From a bacterium (GTDB taxonomy: Bacteria > Planctomycetota > UBA1135 > UBA2386), in NCBI GenBank assembly GCA_030432695.1, contig JAUILN010000019.1:141436-205435 (forward strand): a stretch of 64,000 nt of DNA, in the 5' to 3' direction. Both the position numbers and the translations under genes were made by a program. Each line of letters starts with the position of its first letter. Positions within the stretch are counted from its first letter, which is position 1. The notes below the pieces were generated by a model. The model worked only from the letters and a program-made list of their open reading frames with translations, was not told the origin of the DNA and did no database searches. Below, piece by piece: positions 1 through 11,429 of this stretch.

Positions 1-2
1 TC

Positions 3-74
3 AGCTCGGGTGGCCGCGGCTGCCCGACCTGGAACGTCGAGTTCTCGAACGCCCTGCTGGTGGAGATCCAATGA
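3..74 (+). CDS. C-terminal end of a secreted-type protein (5' end outside window)
   Basis: An open frame enters from the left edge and ends with TGA at 72-74. The last residues read GCPTWNVEFSNALLVEIQ. A short hydrophobic beta-like tail after a Cys-Pro-Thr-Trp segment resembles the C-termini of other secreted proteins in this window. The stop overlaps the ATG of the next gene (ATGA at 71-74), so the two are probably co-transcribed and translationally coupled. Function cannot be assigned from 23 residues. Confidence 0.6.
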   Translation, partial: SSGGRGCPTWNVEFSNALLVEIQ

Positions 75-2353
75 ACACTCGCTCGAACCTCGTGTTCCTC
101 ATGGGATGTCTGGTGCTGCCCGCCACGGCCCAGGACCCGATCGACCCGTCTGCGCAGGCCGGCGGCGATGCGGCCGAAGCGACCCACGGCCTCTGCGTGT
201 CGGAGGGCCAATGGGTCGGACTCGGACCCGGCTACCGGGTCGACTTCGTCGAAGACGACTGCCGCTTCCTGCCGGCACTCGGCCGCCGAGCGCCGCGCTC
301 CCGGCCCTTGTCACTCCGCACCGTCGCGATCGGCCGCTCCGAGGCGACTCCGCGGACCGGCTGGCTCGCACGCGAACCGCGGACCCGTACCGGCAACACC
401 CTGTCCCGGCGACTCACCGAGGACATCATCGAGCGCGTCGAGATGCGCGCGGAAGGCGCCGAGTTGAGCTACGTGTTTTCGCGTCGCCCCCCGGGGCACG
501 GTGATCTCGTCGTGGAGGTCCACGTCGACACCGATCTGCCGCTGCAAGGCCGCGGACCCGCCGGCGAGTTGCACTTCGTGGATCCGGCCGTTGGCGGCGT
601 GGCCATCGGTTCGGTGGTCGGGTTCGACGCCGCCGGCCGGCGCACCGCGGGCTCCACGGAGTACGGTGAATCTCGGATCACCTGGCGACTGCCTGCGGAG
701 TTCGTCGAGCGCGCCCGCTATCCGCTGGTCCTCGACCCCATAGTCACCCGCGAGCTCACCCAGTCGGGCGACGACGCTCGCGCCCCCGACGTCGCCCGCA
801 CCGACGCGCGTACCCTGCGGACCGAGACCGTGCTGGTCTGGTCCGAGGAGTTCAGCGCCACCCACAGCGAGATCCGCGCCCGCAGCGGCACGCAACCGCT
901 CGTGGTCCGTGGCTCCTCGAACCAGTTCGCGGTCGAGCCGAAGGTCGCCTACGTCCGCGGCGCCGGCACGATGCTGGTGGCGTGGCAGGAGGGCCCGACG
1001 CCGTTCGGGCCCTGGGACGTGCGCTGTGCGACGCTCTCCACCGTGACCGACTCGGCCAGCCCGCCGCAGCTGTTGGCCCGACGCGCCGCCGGATTCCCCG
1101 GGGTCGACGTCGGCGGTGAACGGACCACCAGTCGTGACACCGGGATCGTGGTGTGGGCCGAGACCGGGGTCGGCGTCCGCGCAGCGCAGGTCCGGCCGCA
1201 GACGATCACGTCGATCCCCGCGGTCGTGCGCACCACGACCGTGGCCGCCGACTCCACGTCGGTCCGCCGCACGATGCCTTCGATCAGTCGCTGTGGCGGC
1301 AACGGCGGTTTCTCGATGGTCGCATGGCGCGACGACCCGCTGCCGTCGGGAACCGGAGCGATCCGTGCAACGGTCGTGGACCGCAACGGCGCCCCGCTCG
1401 GCAGCGCGTTCCAGGTCGAGGTCGGCGGCTTCGATCCCGACGTCGACGGCAATGGCGCCGAGTTCGTGATCGGCTGGGAGCGCCCGACCAGCGCCACGCA
1501 GGGCCCGCGGGACGTGGCGTTCCGGATGCTGCGCTGGAATGGCAGCTCGCTCCAGGATCGCGGCCTGATCCGCGACGTCGGCGGACAATCAGGTCTGGAC
1601 GAACGCGAGGCAGCGGTCGGCTACGAACCCGAGGGATTCGTGATCGCCTGGACCCGCGACGTCGCCGGCACCTTCCTCGACCGCGAGGTCGCGGCCACGG
1701 TGCTGCGCGCCGATCTCTGCGTGCGGTGCCGTCACGTCCAGCTCTTGGAAGACCATGGCCGCGATGCGAGCCCCGTGGTGTTCCCGACCTGGTGCTCCGG
1801 CGTCTCGCGCAGCGGCTCGAGCTTCGATCTGATCGTGCACGCCGTCCAGGAGCTCTCGCCGCCGTTCCGGGGTTCGATCCGCGCAGGCACGTTCTCCTTC
1901 CGGGGCAGCAGCGGGCACACCCAGCTCTACGGCTCCCTGGACAGCCTCGGCAACGGCGGCGTGATGCTTCCCGGCGGGGACACGATCTGGCCCGGCTCCG
2001 CCACGGGCCTCGTGATCGGTAGCAGCGGCGCGACCTTCGGGCTAGCCCGATCCCGCCCGAACCAGCCGGCGGTGCTGCGGCTCGGCTTCGGTGTCGCGCG
2101 GGTCGCGCCCTGCAACTTCCTCGGACCGGTGATCCTCCTTGGCGACGTCGAGAGCCCGCCGATCCTCACCAGCGGCTCGGGGAGTGCGTCGCTGAGCGTG
2201 CCGATCCCCTGCGATCCGCAGCTGCTCACGACGTCGGTCTTTGCCCAGTGGGTCACGCTGTCGCCGGGCAACCCGCTGGCCTGCATGACCCCGGGCCTGG
2301 GAGGCCTGGAGATCGCGACCTCGACGATGGTCGAGTATCGCATCGGCGGGTGA
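71..2353 (+). CDS. secreted protein with repeated beta-propeller-like strands
   Basis: 760 residues. The N-terminus (MNTRSNLVFLMGCLVLPATA) is a Sec signal peptide with cleavage likely near residue 20. The middle carries six short strands of the pattern hydrophobic-V-A-W at about residues 255 (TVLVWSEE), 302 (MLVAWQEG), 360 (GIVVWAETG), 417 (SMVAWRDDP), 466 (FVIGWERP) and 523 (FVIAWTRD). The 47-58 residue spacing suggests blades of a beta-propeller. The C-terminus has Cys-containing beta segments (about 690-760) like other exported proteins here. No catalytic motif is recognised. The start is the ATG overlapping the preceding stop. Secretion is well supported; the propeller fold is inferred and the function unknown. 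Confidence 0.8.
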   Translation: MNTRSNLVFLMGCLVLPATAQDPIDPSAQAGGDAAEATHGLCVSEGQWVGLGPGYRVDFVEDDCRFLPALGRRAPRSRPLSLRTVAIGRSEATPRTGWLAREPRTRTGNTLSRRLTEDIIERVEMRAEGAELSYVFSRRPPGHGDLVVEVHVDTDLPLQGRGPAGELHFVDPAVGGVAIGSVVGFDAAGRRTAGSTEYGESRITWRLPAEFVERARYPLVLDPIVTRELTQSGDDARAPDVARTDARTLRTETVLVWSEEFSATHSEIRARSGTQPLVVRGSSNQFAVEPKVAYVRGAGTMLVAWQEGPTPFGPWDVRCATLSTVTDSASPPQLLARRAAGFPGVDVGGERTTSRDTGIVVWAETGVGVRAAQVRPQTITSIPAVVRTTTVAADSTSVRRTMPSISRCGGNGGFSMVAWRDDPLPSGTGAIRATVVDRNGAPLGSAFQVEVGGFDPDVDGNGAEFVIGWERPTSATQGPRDVAFRMLRWNGSSLQDRGLIRDVGGQSGLDEREAAVGYEPEGFVIAWTRDVAGTFLDREVAATVLRADLCVRCRHVQLLEDHGRDASPVVFPTWCSGVSRSGSSFDLIVHAVQELSPPFRGSIRAGTFSFRGSSGHTQLYGSLDSLGNGGVMLPGGDTIWPGSATGLVIGSSGATFGLARSRPNQPAVLRLGFGVARVAPCNFLGPVILLGDVESPPILTSGSGSASLSVPIPCDPQLLTTSVFAQWVTLSPGNPLACMTPGLGGLEIATSTMVEYRIGG

Positions 2354-2512
2354 GCCGGGAGGGCCCGGAGCCACTGCTTCGCCGGTCGGCGCGTCCGGTT
2401 ACACTGCCGGGCCGGCGTTTCCGGGAGCATCCGCGGCCCCGATCCGTCGGCCGGCCGCTGCCGACCCGGTTACAAGCCCCGGGACCGCTGGCTACCCCCC
2501 GCACGACCCGCC

Positions 2513-3766
2513 ATGAGCCGACTCTCCCGCTGGACGTCCTGCCTCGCGGCGCTGTTCGCCGCCGCCCTTCAGGCTCCCTGCCAATCCTCTGCACCGACGG
2601 CCCAGGCGCCCCAGGAGCAGGAGGTCGACTGGCGCATGCCGTTCCGGTCGCCTCAGACCAACACGGCACCTCCGGAAGAGCTGTACCGACAGCTCCGCCC
2701 GATGTACGCGATCGCGAAGGCCGCGAAGCCGGACCAGCGCTCGCTCGACGAGAACGGCGCCGAGCAGATCGACGACCCGGCGTGGCAGGCAGCCCGCGAC
2801 GAGATCGCCAGCGCCGAGTTCGAAATCGGCTACCTGTCGCTGGTGATCCGCGAGAGCCGCTCGGTGAACGACCGCGCGCTGGCCTTCTACGGTGGCTTCT
2901 ACTGCCCGGACCCCCGTTGGGTGTTCAGCATCATCGAGCACATCCCCGGCGAACCGGACCGCGGGGTCCGCGCCGACGCGTTCGCCCGTGCGGTCGACTA
3001 CCTGTCGGTGCAGTTCGGCCGCCGCAACGAGGGCGACCTCGCCGAATGGCAGGCCCTGAAGGTCGGACCGGCCGGGGAGAAGCCGCCGAAGCCCGGCGAG
3101 TTCTCGAACTCGCTCGATCCCACGCCGTTCGTGGCGATGCTGTTCCTGAAGGAGCAGGTCGACGTCCGGCAGGCGCTCTGGTTCTTGGCGCGCGCCGCGG
3201 AGTACCGTCCGGCCTTCGGCGCGGCGGCGCTCGACATGGCCCGCGAGCGATTGCCGAAGCTGATCGCTATGGACGACGAGGCGGTGCGCCGCGCGGTCGC
3301 CGACTTCCTCGCCGCCGTGGACCCCGACCCGGAACGGATCCCGCCCGAGGACCTCGCTGGGGAGGAACTCACCGACTGGCTGGAGCAGGTGCTCCACGCG
3401 CTGTTCCCGCCGATCCGCCGCATCTCCGACGGGCTGTTCGAGCTGTGGCCCGGCGAGGACCGCGACCAGCTGATCGAGGTCGGCTCCGGCATCCTCCGCA
3501 ACGGTTCGGCGGGTGAGCCCGCGTCGGGCCGCACCGCCACTGGCCAGCCCTGGAGCGGGATGCGCATCGCGATGCTGCCGGAGCCCCTGGACCGCCTGGG
3601 CCTCGCCGTCGGCGATGCGATCACCGCGATCGACGGCATGCCGGTCGCCAGACCCGCCCAGGTGCTGCGCGCCCTCGAAATGGCCGCAAAGCGCCGCCGT
3701 GGCACCCTGGTGGAGTTCGTCACCGGCGCGGGCCAGCCGGGCGCCCTCGAGTACCGCTTCCGCTGA
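2513..3766 (+). CDS. exported protein with C-terminal PDZ domain
   Basis: 417 residues. A signal peptide (residues 1 to about 23, ending AALQAPCQ) is followed by a helical region without recognised motifs. A PDZ-like domain occupies about residues 335-417, shown by GMRIAMLPEPL, LGLAVGDAITAIDG and the following ARPAQVLRAL helix. The run L-x-V-G-D-x-I-x-x-I-D-G is the classic PDZ carboxylate-loop/strand signature. There is no trypsin-like or site-2 protease domain, so this is probably a periplasmic scaffold or substrate-binding protein rather than a protease. The Cys at the signal-peptide end is not in a good lipobox. It stands alone, 159 bp after the previous gene. Confidence 0.75.
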   Translation: MSRLSRWTSCLAALFAAALQAPCQSSAPTAQAPQEQEVDWRMPFRSPQTNTAPPEELYRQLRPMYAIAKAAKPDQRSLDENGAEQIDDPAWQAARDEIASAEFEIGYLSLVIRESRSVNDRALAFYGGFYCPDPRWVFSIIEHIPGEPDRGVRADAFARAVDYLSVQFGRRNEGDLAEWQALKVGPAGEKPPKPGEFSNSLDPTPFVAMLFLKEQVDVRQALWFLARAAEYRPAFGAAALDMARERLPKLIAMDDEAVRRAVADFLAAVDPDPERIPPEDLAGEELTDWLEQVLHALFPPIRRISDGLFELWPGEDRDQLIEVGSGILRNGSAGEPASGRTATGQPWSGMRIAMLPEPLDRLGLAVGDAITAIDGMPVARPAQVLRALEMAAKRRRGTLVEFVTGAGQPGALEYRFR

Positions 3767-3821
3767 ACAGCGCTACGGGTAGCATCCTCGCCCCGAAAAC
3801 CGGAGCGATCCGCCGCCCGCC

Positions 3822-5723
<1,902 letters not shown>

Positions 5724-5763
5724 CCTCCCCGGGCGCGCGAGCGCCCGCCCCGAGAAGCCCCCC

Positions 5764-7503
5764 GTGACCGACATCCGCCAACTCGTCCAGGACCGCATCG
5801 CCCAGGCACTCGGCGCCGAAGGAGCAGCGCGCGACGCGATCCAGCTCTCGCCGCCGAAGAACCGCGAGCATGGTGACTACGCGCTCGGCTGCTTCCGGCT
5901 CGCCCAGGAACGCGGCGAGAAGCCGCCGGTGACCGCAGCCGCGGTGGCCGAGCTGCTGCAGCCCGACGACCTCATCGAGGCGGTCGCGCCGGCCGGCCCG
6001 TTCGTCAACTTGCGGCTGCGTCGCGCGGCGCTGGCGCGCATCGCCGTGGAGGGCGTGCTGCAGGCCGAGGCACCGTTCGCGGTCGCAGGTCCCCAGGCCC
6101 ACGGCGAAGCGATCGTCATCGACTTCTCCTCGCCCAACATCGCCAAGCCGTTCCACATGGGGCACCTCCGCTCCACGGTGATCGGTGCTGCGCTGTGTCG
6201 GATCCACCGCCACCTCGGTCACGAGGTCCACGGGGTCAACCACCTCGGCGACTGGGGCATGCCGTTCGCCAAGATGATGACCGCATGGATGCGGTTCGGC
6301 GACGAGACGGAACTCGCGAAGTCGCCGATGCGCCACATGTTCGACCTGTATCGCCAGTACGGCGATGCGGCGAAGGCGGACCCGCAGCTCGACGACGAGG
6401 CCGCCGCGCACTTCCGCGCGCTGGAGTCCGGCGCGGACAACGAGGAACGCAAGATGTGGCAGTTCCTCCGCGACGAGTCGCTGAAGGCCTTCCAGGGTCC
6501 CTACGACCGGCTCGGCGTGACCTTCGACCACTTCACCGGCGAGTCGTTCTACGAGGACAAGATGGAGGACGCGATGGCCCGGGTCCAGGCCAGCGGTGTC
6601 CTGGAGATCGACGAGGGCGCGGAGGTCGTCAAGCTGGAGGACGTCGGCATCAAGGTGCCGTGCCTGCTGCGCAAGTCCGACGGCGCAACGCTCTACCACA
6701 CCCGCGATCTCGCAGCCGCGTTCTATCGCGACGCCGAGTTCTCGCCGGCGCGCATCCTCTACGTGGTCGGCGCCGAGCAGAAGCTGCACTTCGAGCAGCT
6801 CAAGGGCGTGCTGAAGCGGATGGGCGAGCCGCTCGCCGACAAGGTCGAGCACGTGCCGTTCGGCCTGATCCTCGCCAAGAACGAGGAGACAGGGAAGTGG
6901 GAGAAGTTCGCGTCGCGTGGCGGCAACGCGATCTTCCTCGACGAGGTGCTCGACGAGGCGGTGGCCAACGTGCGTCGGATCATCGAGGAGAAGAACCCCG
7001 AGCTCGAGGACAAGGACGCGATCGCCGAGCAGATCGGCGTCTCCGCGATCGTCTTCAACGACCTGAAGAACTCCCGGATCAAGGACGTGAAGTTCGACTG
7101 GGAGCAGATGCTGAACTTCGACGGCGAGACCGGGCCGTACGTGCAGTATGCGGTCGCGCGACTGGCCGGCATCCTGCGGCGTTGCGAGGTTCCGCTCGAT
7201 GCCGGCGCGGAGCTGCTGGACGGCATCGACCACGAACTGCTCGCGGACGCCGACCAGGTGTTGCTGACGATGCTCGACTTCGGCAACACGGTGCAGCGCG
7301 CTGCCGAACAGTCGGAGCCGAGCCTGATCACCAACTACGGCATCCGATTGGCCGGCGAGATCCACAGCTACCTGCGCGACCACCGGGTGCTGGATGCCGA
7401 GCCGGCGGTCAAGCAGGCGCGCATCGCGCTGATCGCCGCGGCTCGCCAGCTGCTACGGACGACGCTGGGCCTGATCGGTGTGGCCGCGCCGGATCGGATG
7501 TAG
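5764..7503 (+). CDS. argS: arginyl-tRNA synthetase
   Basis: 579 residues, GTG start, normal length for class Ia ArgRS. It charges tRNA-Arg with arginine in the cytoplasm. Visible features are the N-terminal Add-1-like tRNA D-loop domain (about 1-100), the HIGH box as HMGH (131-134) in SSPNIAKPFHMGHLRSTV, the degenerate KMSKS loop KFASRGGN, and an anticodon-binding DALR domain from about residue 460 (ETGPYVQYAVARL onward). The degenerate KMSKS is usual in many ArgRS enzymes. A stem-loop terminator follows within 15 bp of the stop. Confidence 0.97.
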   Translation: MTDIRQLVQDRIAQALGAEGAARDAIQLSPPKNREHGDYALGCFRLAQERGEKPPVTAAAVAELLQPDDLIEAVAPAGPFVNLRLRRAALARIAVEGVLQAEAPFAVAGPQAHGEAIVIDFSSPNIAKPFHMGHLRSTVIGAALCRIHRHLGHEVHGVNHLGDWGMPFAKMMTAWMRFGDETELAKSPMRHMFDLYRQYGDAAKADPQLDDEAAAHFRALESGADNEERKMWQFLRDESLKAFQGPYDRLGVTFDHFTGESFYEDKMEDAMARVQASGVLEIDEGAEVVKLEDVGIKVPCLLRKSDGATLYHTRDLAAAFYRDAEFSPARILYVVGAEQKLHFEQLKGVLKRMGEPLADKVEHVPFGLILAKNEETGKWEKFASRGGNAIFLDEVLDEAVANVRRIIEEKNPELEDKDAIAEQIGVSAIVFNDLKNSRIKDVKFDWEQMLNFDGETGPYVQYAVARLAGILRRCEVPLDAGAELLDGIDHELLADADQVLLTMLDFGNTVQRAAEQSEPSLITNYGIRLAGEIHSYLRDHRVLDAEPAVKQARIALIAAARQLLRTTLGLIGVAAPDRM

Positions 7504-7512
7504 CGCGAAAGA

Positions 7513-7543
7513 GTGAACGGTCAGGCCGGGCCGAACTGTTCAC
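7513..7543. terminator. stem-loop terminator between convergent argS and gdhA
   Basis: GTGAACGGT at 7513-7521 pairs with ACTGTTCAC at 7535-7543 through a 9-bp stem with one G-T wobble. It lies in the 67-bp gap between two convergent genes. A short T run (CCCTTTGG) follows on the plus strand. It probably serves both directions. Confidence 0.65.
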
Positions 7544-7570
7544 CCTTTGGGTTCCTACACGGTGTCCCTC

Positions 7571-8935
7571 CTACACGATGCCGTAGTGGATCATCGAGTC
7601 GGCGACCTTGGTGAACCCGGCGCGGTTGGCGCCGTGCACGTAGTCGAGGATTTCGCCATCCTGCCCGTGGCTCACGCAGCGGTCATGGATGTCGTGCATG
7701 ATCTTCTGCAGTCGCGAGTCGACCTCCTCGCGGTTCCAGCTCAGCCGTAGCGCATTCTGCGACTGCTCGAGGCCCGAGACTGCCACGCCACCGGCATTGG
7801 CCGCCTTGCCGGGACCGAACAACACGCCGGCCTCGCGGAACAGTGCGGCGGCCTCCGACGTGCTCGGCATGTTCGCACCTTCGGCCACCGCCTGGACGCC
7901 GTTGTCGATCAGCGCCCGCGCACCGTCGCCGTCGAGTTCGTTCTGGGTCGCACAGGGCAGGGCCACCTGGCACTTCACGCCCCAGGGCCGTCGTGCCTCG
8001 TGGTAGCTGGCGCCACCGAACCGATCGACGTACTCGGCGATCCGCCCGCGCCGCACCTCCTTGAGCTCCTTCACCCATTCGAGCTTCTCGGCGTCGATGC
8101 CGTCCGGGTCATGGATGAAACCGCCACTATCGGACAGCGCCACCACGCGGCCACCGAGCGAGATCACCTTCTCGGCCGCGTAGAGCGCGACGTTGCCCGA
8201 GCCAGAGATCACCACGTCCTTGCCCTGGATCGATTCACCGACCCGATCGAGCATGTGGCGGCAGAAGTAGACCGTGCCGTAGCCGGTCGCCTCCTTGCGC
8301 ACGAGGCTGCCACCGAAGGTCAACCCCTTGCCGGTCAACGTGCCGACGAAGCGATTCTGGAGCCGCTTGTACTGACCGAACAGGAAGCCGATCTCCCGCG
8401 CGCCGACGCCGATGTCGCCGGCCGGCACGTCGGTGTCCTCGCCGATGTGCCGACCGAGCTCGGTCATCAGCGCATGACAGAAGCGCATCACCTCACGATC
8501 GCTCCGCCCCTTCGGGTCGAAGTTCGAACCGCCCTTCGCGCCCCCCATCGGCAGGCCGGTCAGGCTGTTCTTGAACACCTGCTCGAAGCCCAGGAACTTC
8601 AGCACGCTCAGGGACACGGTCGGATGGAAACGCAGACCACCCTTGTACGGACCGATCGAGTTGTTGAACTGCACCCGCCAGGCGCGATTGACCTGCACCG
8701 ACCCGTCGTCGGCCTCCCACGCGACCCGGAAAGTGATGATCCGATCCGGTTCGGTGAGGCGTTCGAGGATGTTGGACTCCCGGTAGCGGGCATCGCCGAG
8801 CACCAGAGGCATCACCGAAGTGATGACCTCCTCGACCGCCTGATGAAACTCGCTCTCGCCGGGGTTCCGGTCGCGGATCCCCGCCATGAACGTCTCGATC
8901 TCGCGCGCAACGGCGCCACCTGCTTCGTTCGTCAT
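7571..8935 (-). CDS. gdhA: NADP-type glutamate dehydrogenase
   Basis: 454 residues. It interconverts 2-oxoglutarate plus ammonium and glutamate. The substrate region PYKGGLRFHP lies at 96-105 and the catalytic-lysine loop LPMGGAKGGSNFDPKG at about 128-143. The NAD(P)-binding Rossmann motif reads SGSGNVALYAAEKV and the C-terminal domain is complete. The approximately 450-residue length fits the hexameric small-form biosynthetic (usually NADP-dependent) enzyme; cofactor specificity is inferred from that family. It lies 30 bp downstream of an aldehyde dehydrogenase gene on the same strand, so the two are probably one operon. Confidence 0.95.
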   Translation of the reverse strand: MTNEAGGAVAREIETFMAGIRDRNPGESEFHQAVEEVITSVMPLVLGDARYRESNILERLTEPDRIITFRVAWEADDGSVQVNRAWRVQFNNSIGPYKGGLRFHPTVSLSVLKFLGFEQVFKNSLTGLPMGGAKGGSNFDPKGRSDREVMRFCHALMTELGRHIGEDTDVPAGDIGVGAREIGFLFGQYKRLQNRFVGTLTGKGLTFGGSLVRKEATGYGTVYFCRHMLDRVGESIQGKDVVISGSGNVALYAAEKVISLGGRVVALSDSGGFIHDPDGIDAEKLEWVKELKEVRRGRIAEYVDRFGGASYHEARRPWGVKCQVALPCATQNELDGDGARALIDNGVQAVAEGANMPSTSEAAALFREAGVLFGPGKAANAGGVAVSGLEQSQNALRLSWNREEVDSRLQKIMHDIHDRCVSHGQDGEILDYVHGANRAGFTKVADSMIHYGIV

Positions 8936-8965
8936 GCGATCGCTCTGGATGGGTTGGTATCCGGG

Positions 8966-10393
8966 TCAACGGCAACGCGTCGCCAAGAGTCGAATCTCGG
9001 TCATTTCCTCGATCGCGAAGCGGAGCCCCTCGCGGCCGATCCCGCTATCCTTCACTCCACCGTACGGCATGTGGTCGACCCGCCACGACGGCACGTCGTT
9101 GATCACCACGCCGCCGACCTCCAATTCGTCCCAGGCCCGCAGGACCCGCGAGTAGTCGTTGGTGAAGACGCCGGCCTGCAGCCCGAACCGACTGGAGTTC
9201 ACCACCTGGAGCGCGGCCTCGAAGTCGTCGTAGGGCTGCAACAGGCACACCGGCCCGAACGCCTCCTCACACGACACCGACTGCGCCGGATCGACCCCCT
9301 CGAGGACGGTCCCCTCGAGCATCGCGCCATCGCGGCCGCCGCCGCACAGGAGCGTGGCGCCTGAGTCCACCGCATCCCGGATCCAGCCGTGCAACCGTTC
9401 TGCCTCGGACTCCGAGATCATCGGGCCGAGGAAGCAGTCCTCGTCGCGCGGGTCGCCCGCCTTCAACCCCTCGACCGCCCCCACCAGCCGGTCCCGGAAC
9501 TCTCCGTACAGGTCTTCATGGACGAGCACGCGCTGCACGCTGATGCAGCTCTGACCCGACTGGTAGTATGCCCCGAACACCACCCGCTCGACCGCGTCCT
9601 CCAGGTCGGAACCCTCGTCGACGATGCAGGCCGCATTGCCGCCCAGCTCCAGCGTGACCTTCTTGCGCCCGGCCTTGGCCTTGAGCTGCCAACCGACCTC
9701 CGGCGAGCCGGTGAAGCTCAGGAACTTCAGCCGCTCGTCGGTGGTGAACAGATCGGCGCCGTCCCGCCGGCACGGCAGGATCGAGAACGCGCCCTCGGGC
9801 AGACCCGCCTCCTCGAGCACCGCGCCGATCCGTAGCGCCCCGACCGGAGTGAGACTTGCAGGCTTCAGAACGAAGGGGCAGCCCGCAGCAATGGCCGGTG
9901 CAATCTTGTGGGCGGCGAGATTGAGGGGGAAGTTGAACGGCGAGATGAACGAGCACGGGCCGATCGGCACGCGCTTCCACATCCCGCGGTAGCGCTCGCT
10001 CTTCGGCGTCTGGTCGAGGTCGACGACCTCGCCGCCGATCCGCCCGGTCTCCATCGCCGCGAACCGGAAGGTATCGATCAGACGCTGCACCTCACCGCGC
10101 GCGTCCTTGATCGGCTTGCCGGCCTCCACGCAGAGCACGTCGGCGAGATCGTCGCACTGCTCCTCGAACCGGCGCACGCAGTGCTCGAGCACCTCGCGCC
10201 GCCGCCAGGTCGGCAGCTCGCGCATCGGCCGCGTGGCCGCCACCGCGGCAGCGATCGCGCGGTCGATGGTCGCCGGATCGGCGAGCGGCACCCGGAAGGC
10301 GACCTCGCTCCGGTACTTGTCCAGCACTTCGAGGTCGCGATTCGGCGTCTCGCGCCGACCGCCGACGAACAGGGGCAGGTCTCGATCAGTCAT
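8966..10393 (-). CDS. NAD(P)-dependent aldehyde dehydrogenase
   Basis: 475 residues from the ATG at 10393; an adjacent in-frame GTG at 10396 is the alternative. It oxidises an aldehyde to the acid. Active-site elements are the general-base Glu in VTLELGGNA, the nucleophilic Cys in YQSGQSCISVQRV and the cofactor region FNFPLNLAAHKIAPAIAAG. The C-terminus (PYGGVKDSGIGREG) is typical of the superfamily. The substrate cannot be determined; it resembles the succinate-semialdehyde/lactaldehyde branch. It is first in a probable operon with gdhA, so a role in amino-acid or semialdehyde catabolism is a guess from context. Confidence 0.9.
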   Translation of the reverse strand: MTDRDLPLFVGGRRETPNRDLEVLDKYRSEVAFRVPLADPATIDRAIAAAVAATRPMRELPTWRRREVLEHCVRRFEEQCDDLADVLCVEAGKPIKDARGEVQRLIDTFRFAAMETGRIGGEVVDLDQTPKSERYRGMWKRVPIGPCSFISPFNFPLNLAAHKIAPAIAAGCPFVLKPASLTPVGALRIGAVLEEAGLPEGAFSILPCRRDGADLFTTDERLKFLSFTGSPEVGWQLKAKAGRKKVTLELGGNAACIVDEGSDLEDAVERVVFGAYYQSGQSCISVQRVLVHEDLYGEFRDRLVGAVEGLKAGDPRDEDCFLGPMISESEAERLHGWIRDAVDSGATLLCGGGRDGAMLEGTVLEGVDPAQSVSCEEAFGPVCLLQPYDDFEAALQVVNSSRFGLQAGVFTNDYSRVLRAWDELEVGGVVINDVPSWRVDHMPYGGVKDSGIGREGLRFAIEEMTEIRLLATRCR

Positions 10394-10684
10394 CACGATG
10401 CGGCAGTCTCGCCGCGCGACTCACCCTCGGGCATGCCAGGGCGGAATGCAAACCGGTCGGGGGAGTACGACCGGCCAGGCTCCCCGCGACTCCAGCCGGC
10501 TCGGAGTGGGAGTGGGAACTCGAGCGGAATCCGACCTGGACCAGCGAAACCCAGCGGGCACGCTAACGACCGGCAGCCGTACGATCGGCACGACCCGCCG
10601 GAGCAGCCGTCGAGCTGGCATCGACCTCAGCGACGGTGGGCTTCCCGCCTCACCCCGGCCCTGTAATTCTCAGCGCGCCAGCCC
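10394..10684. promoter_or_regulatory. divergent intergenic region
   Basis: 291 bp between the divergent aldehyde dehydrogenase and methyltransferase genes, so it should hold both promoters. A TAATTC hexamer at 10665-10670 (within CTGTAATTCTC), just upstream of the methyltransferase ATG, could be a -10-like element. No convincing -35 partner or operator is seen. Confidence 0.3.
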
Positions 10685-11410
10685 ATGCAGGACCCGCTCG
10701 AAGATCCCCCCGGCGTCGTCACGGACATCGCTCCGAACGACTTCATGCACCAGGCCACGACCCCCGACGCGTACTTCCGCGGCGGGTCGTCGGCGCTGCG
10801 GGCCATCCGCCTCGCCTTGCTGGCAGCGCGGGCGCCGGCACCCCGCCGGATCCTCGACCTGCCGAGCGGCTACGGCCGGGTGACCCGCTTCCTCCGCGCG
10901 CAGTGGCCCGACGCGGAGATCGTCGCCTGCGACCTGATCGAGGAGGGTGCCCGCTTCTGCGCCGAGCGGTTCGGCGCCATCCCGATCACCTCGACCGTCG
11001 ATCCCGACCACCTCGACATCCCGGGGTCCTTCGACGTGATCTGGGTCGGGTCGCTGGTGACCCACCTGCCCGCGAGCGGCTGGGACGGCTGGCTGCGCTG
11101 CTTCGAGCGGGTGTCCCACCCGGGCACACTGCTGCTGTTCAGCGTTGCCGGACGCTTCATCGAACACATGATGGAAAGTGGCTCCCTGTACTCGCTACGA
11201 CCCGAAGACGCCGCCAAGGTCGTCGAGCAGGCTCGCGCGACGGGGTTCGGATACGCAGACTATGCCGACCAGCCCGGCTACGGCATCTCGCTCAGCCGCG
11301 CCGACTGGGTGGTCCGGGAGCTGTTGGCCCGGAACCTGTGGCGCCTGGACTCCTATGCGGAACGGGCGCTGAACGACCATCAGGACATCGTCACCGCGAC
11401 TCGCCTCTGA
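10685..11410 (+). CDS. class I SAM-dependent methyltransferase
   Basis: 241 residues. A Rossmann methyltransferase core starts with RRILDLPSGYGRVTRFL at about residues 58-74; the motif I glycines are represented by PSGYGR. It continues with AEIVACDLIEEG, motif II (the acidic residue contacting SAM ribose), and FDVIWVGSLVTHLP, a motif IV-like segment. The substrate is unknown. It lies 19 bp upstream of apt on the same strand, so the two may be co-transcribed. Confidence 0.85.
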   Translation: MQDPLEDPPGVVTDIAPNDFMHQATTPDAYFRGGSSALRAIRLALLAARAPAPRRILDLPSGYGRVTRFLRAQWPDAEIVACDLIEEGARFCAERFGAIPITSTVDPDHLDIPGSFDVIWVGSLVTHLPASGWDGWLRCFERVSHPGTLLLFSVAGRFIEHMMESGSLYSLRPEDAAKVVEQARATGFGYADYADQPGYGISLSRADWVVRELLARNLWRLDSYAERALNDHQDIVTATRL

Positions 11411-11429
11411 TCGCTGGCGGACCCCATCC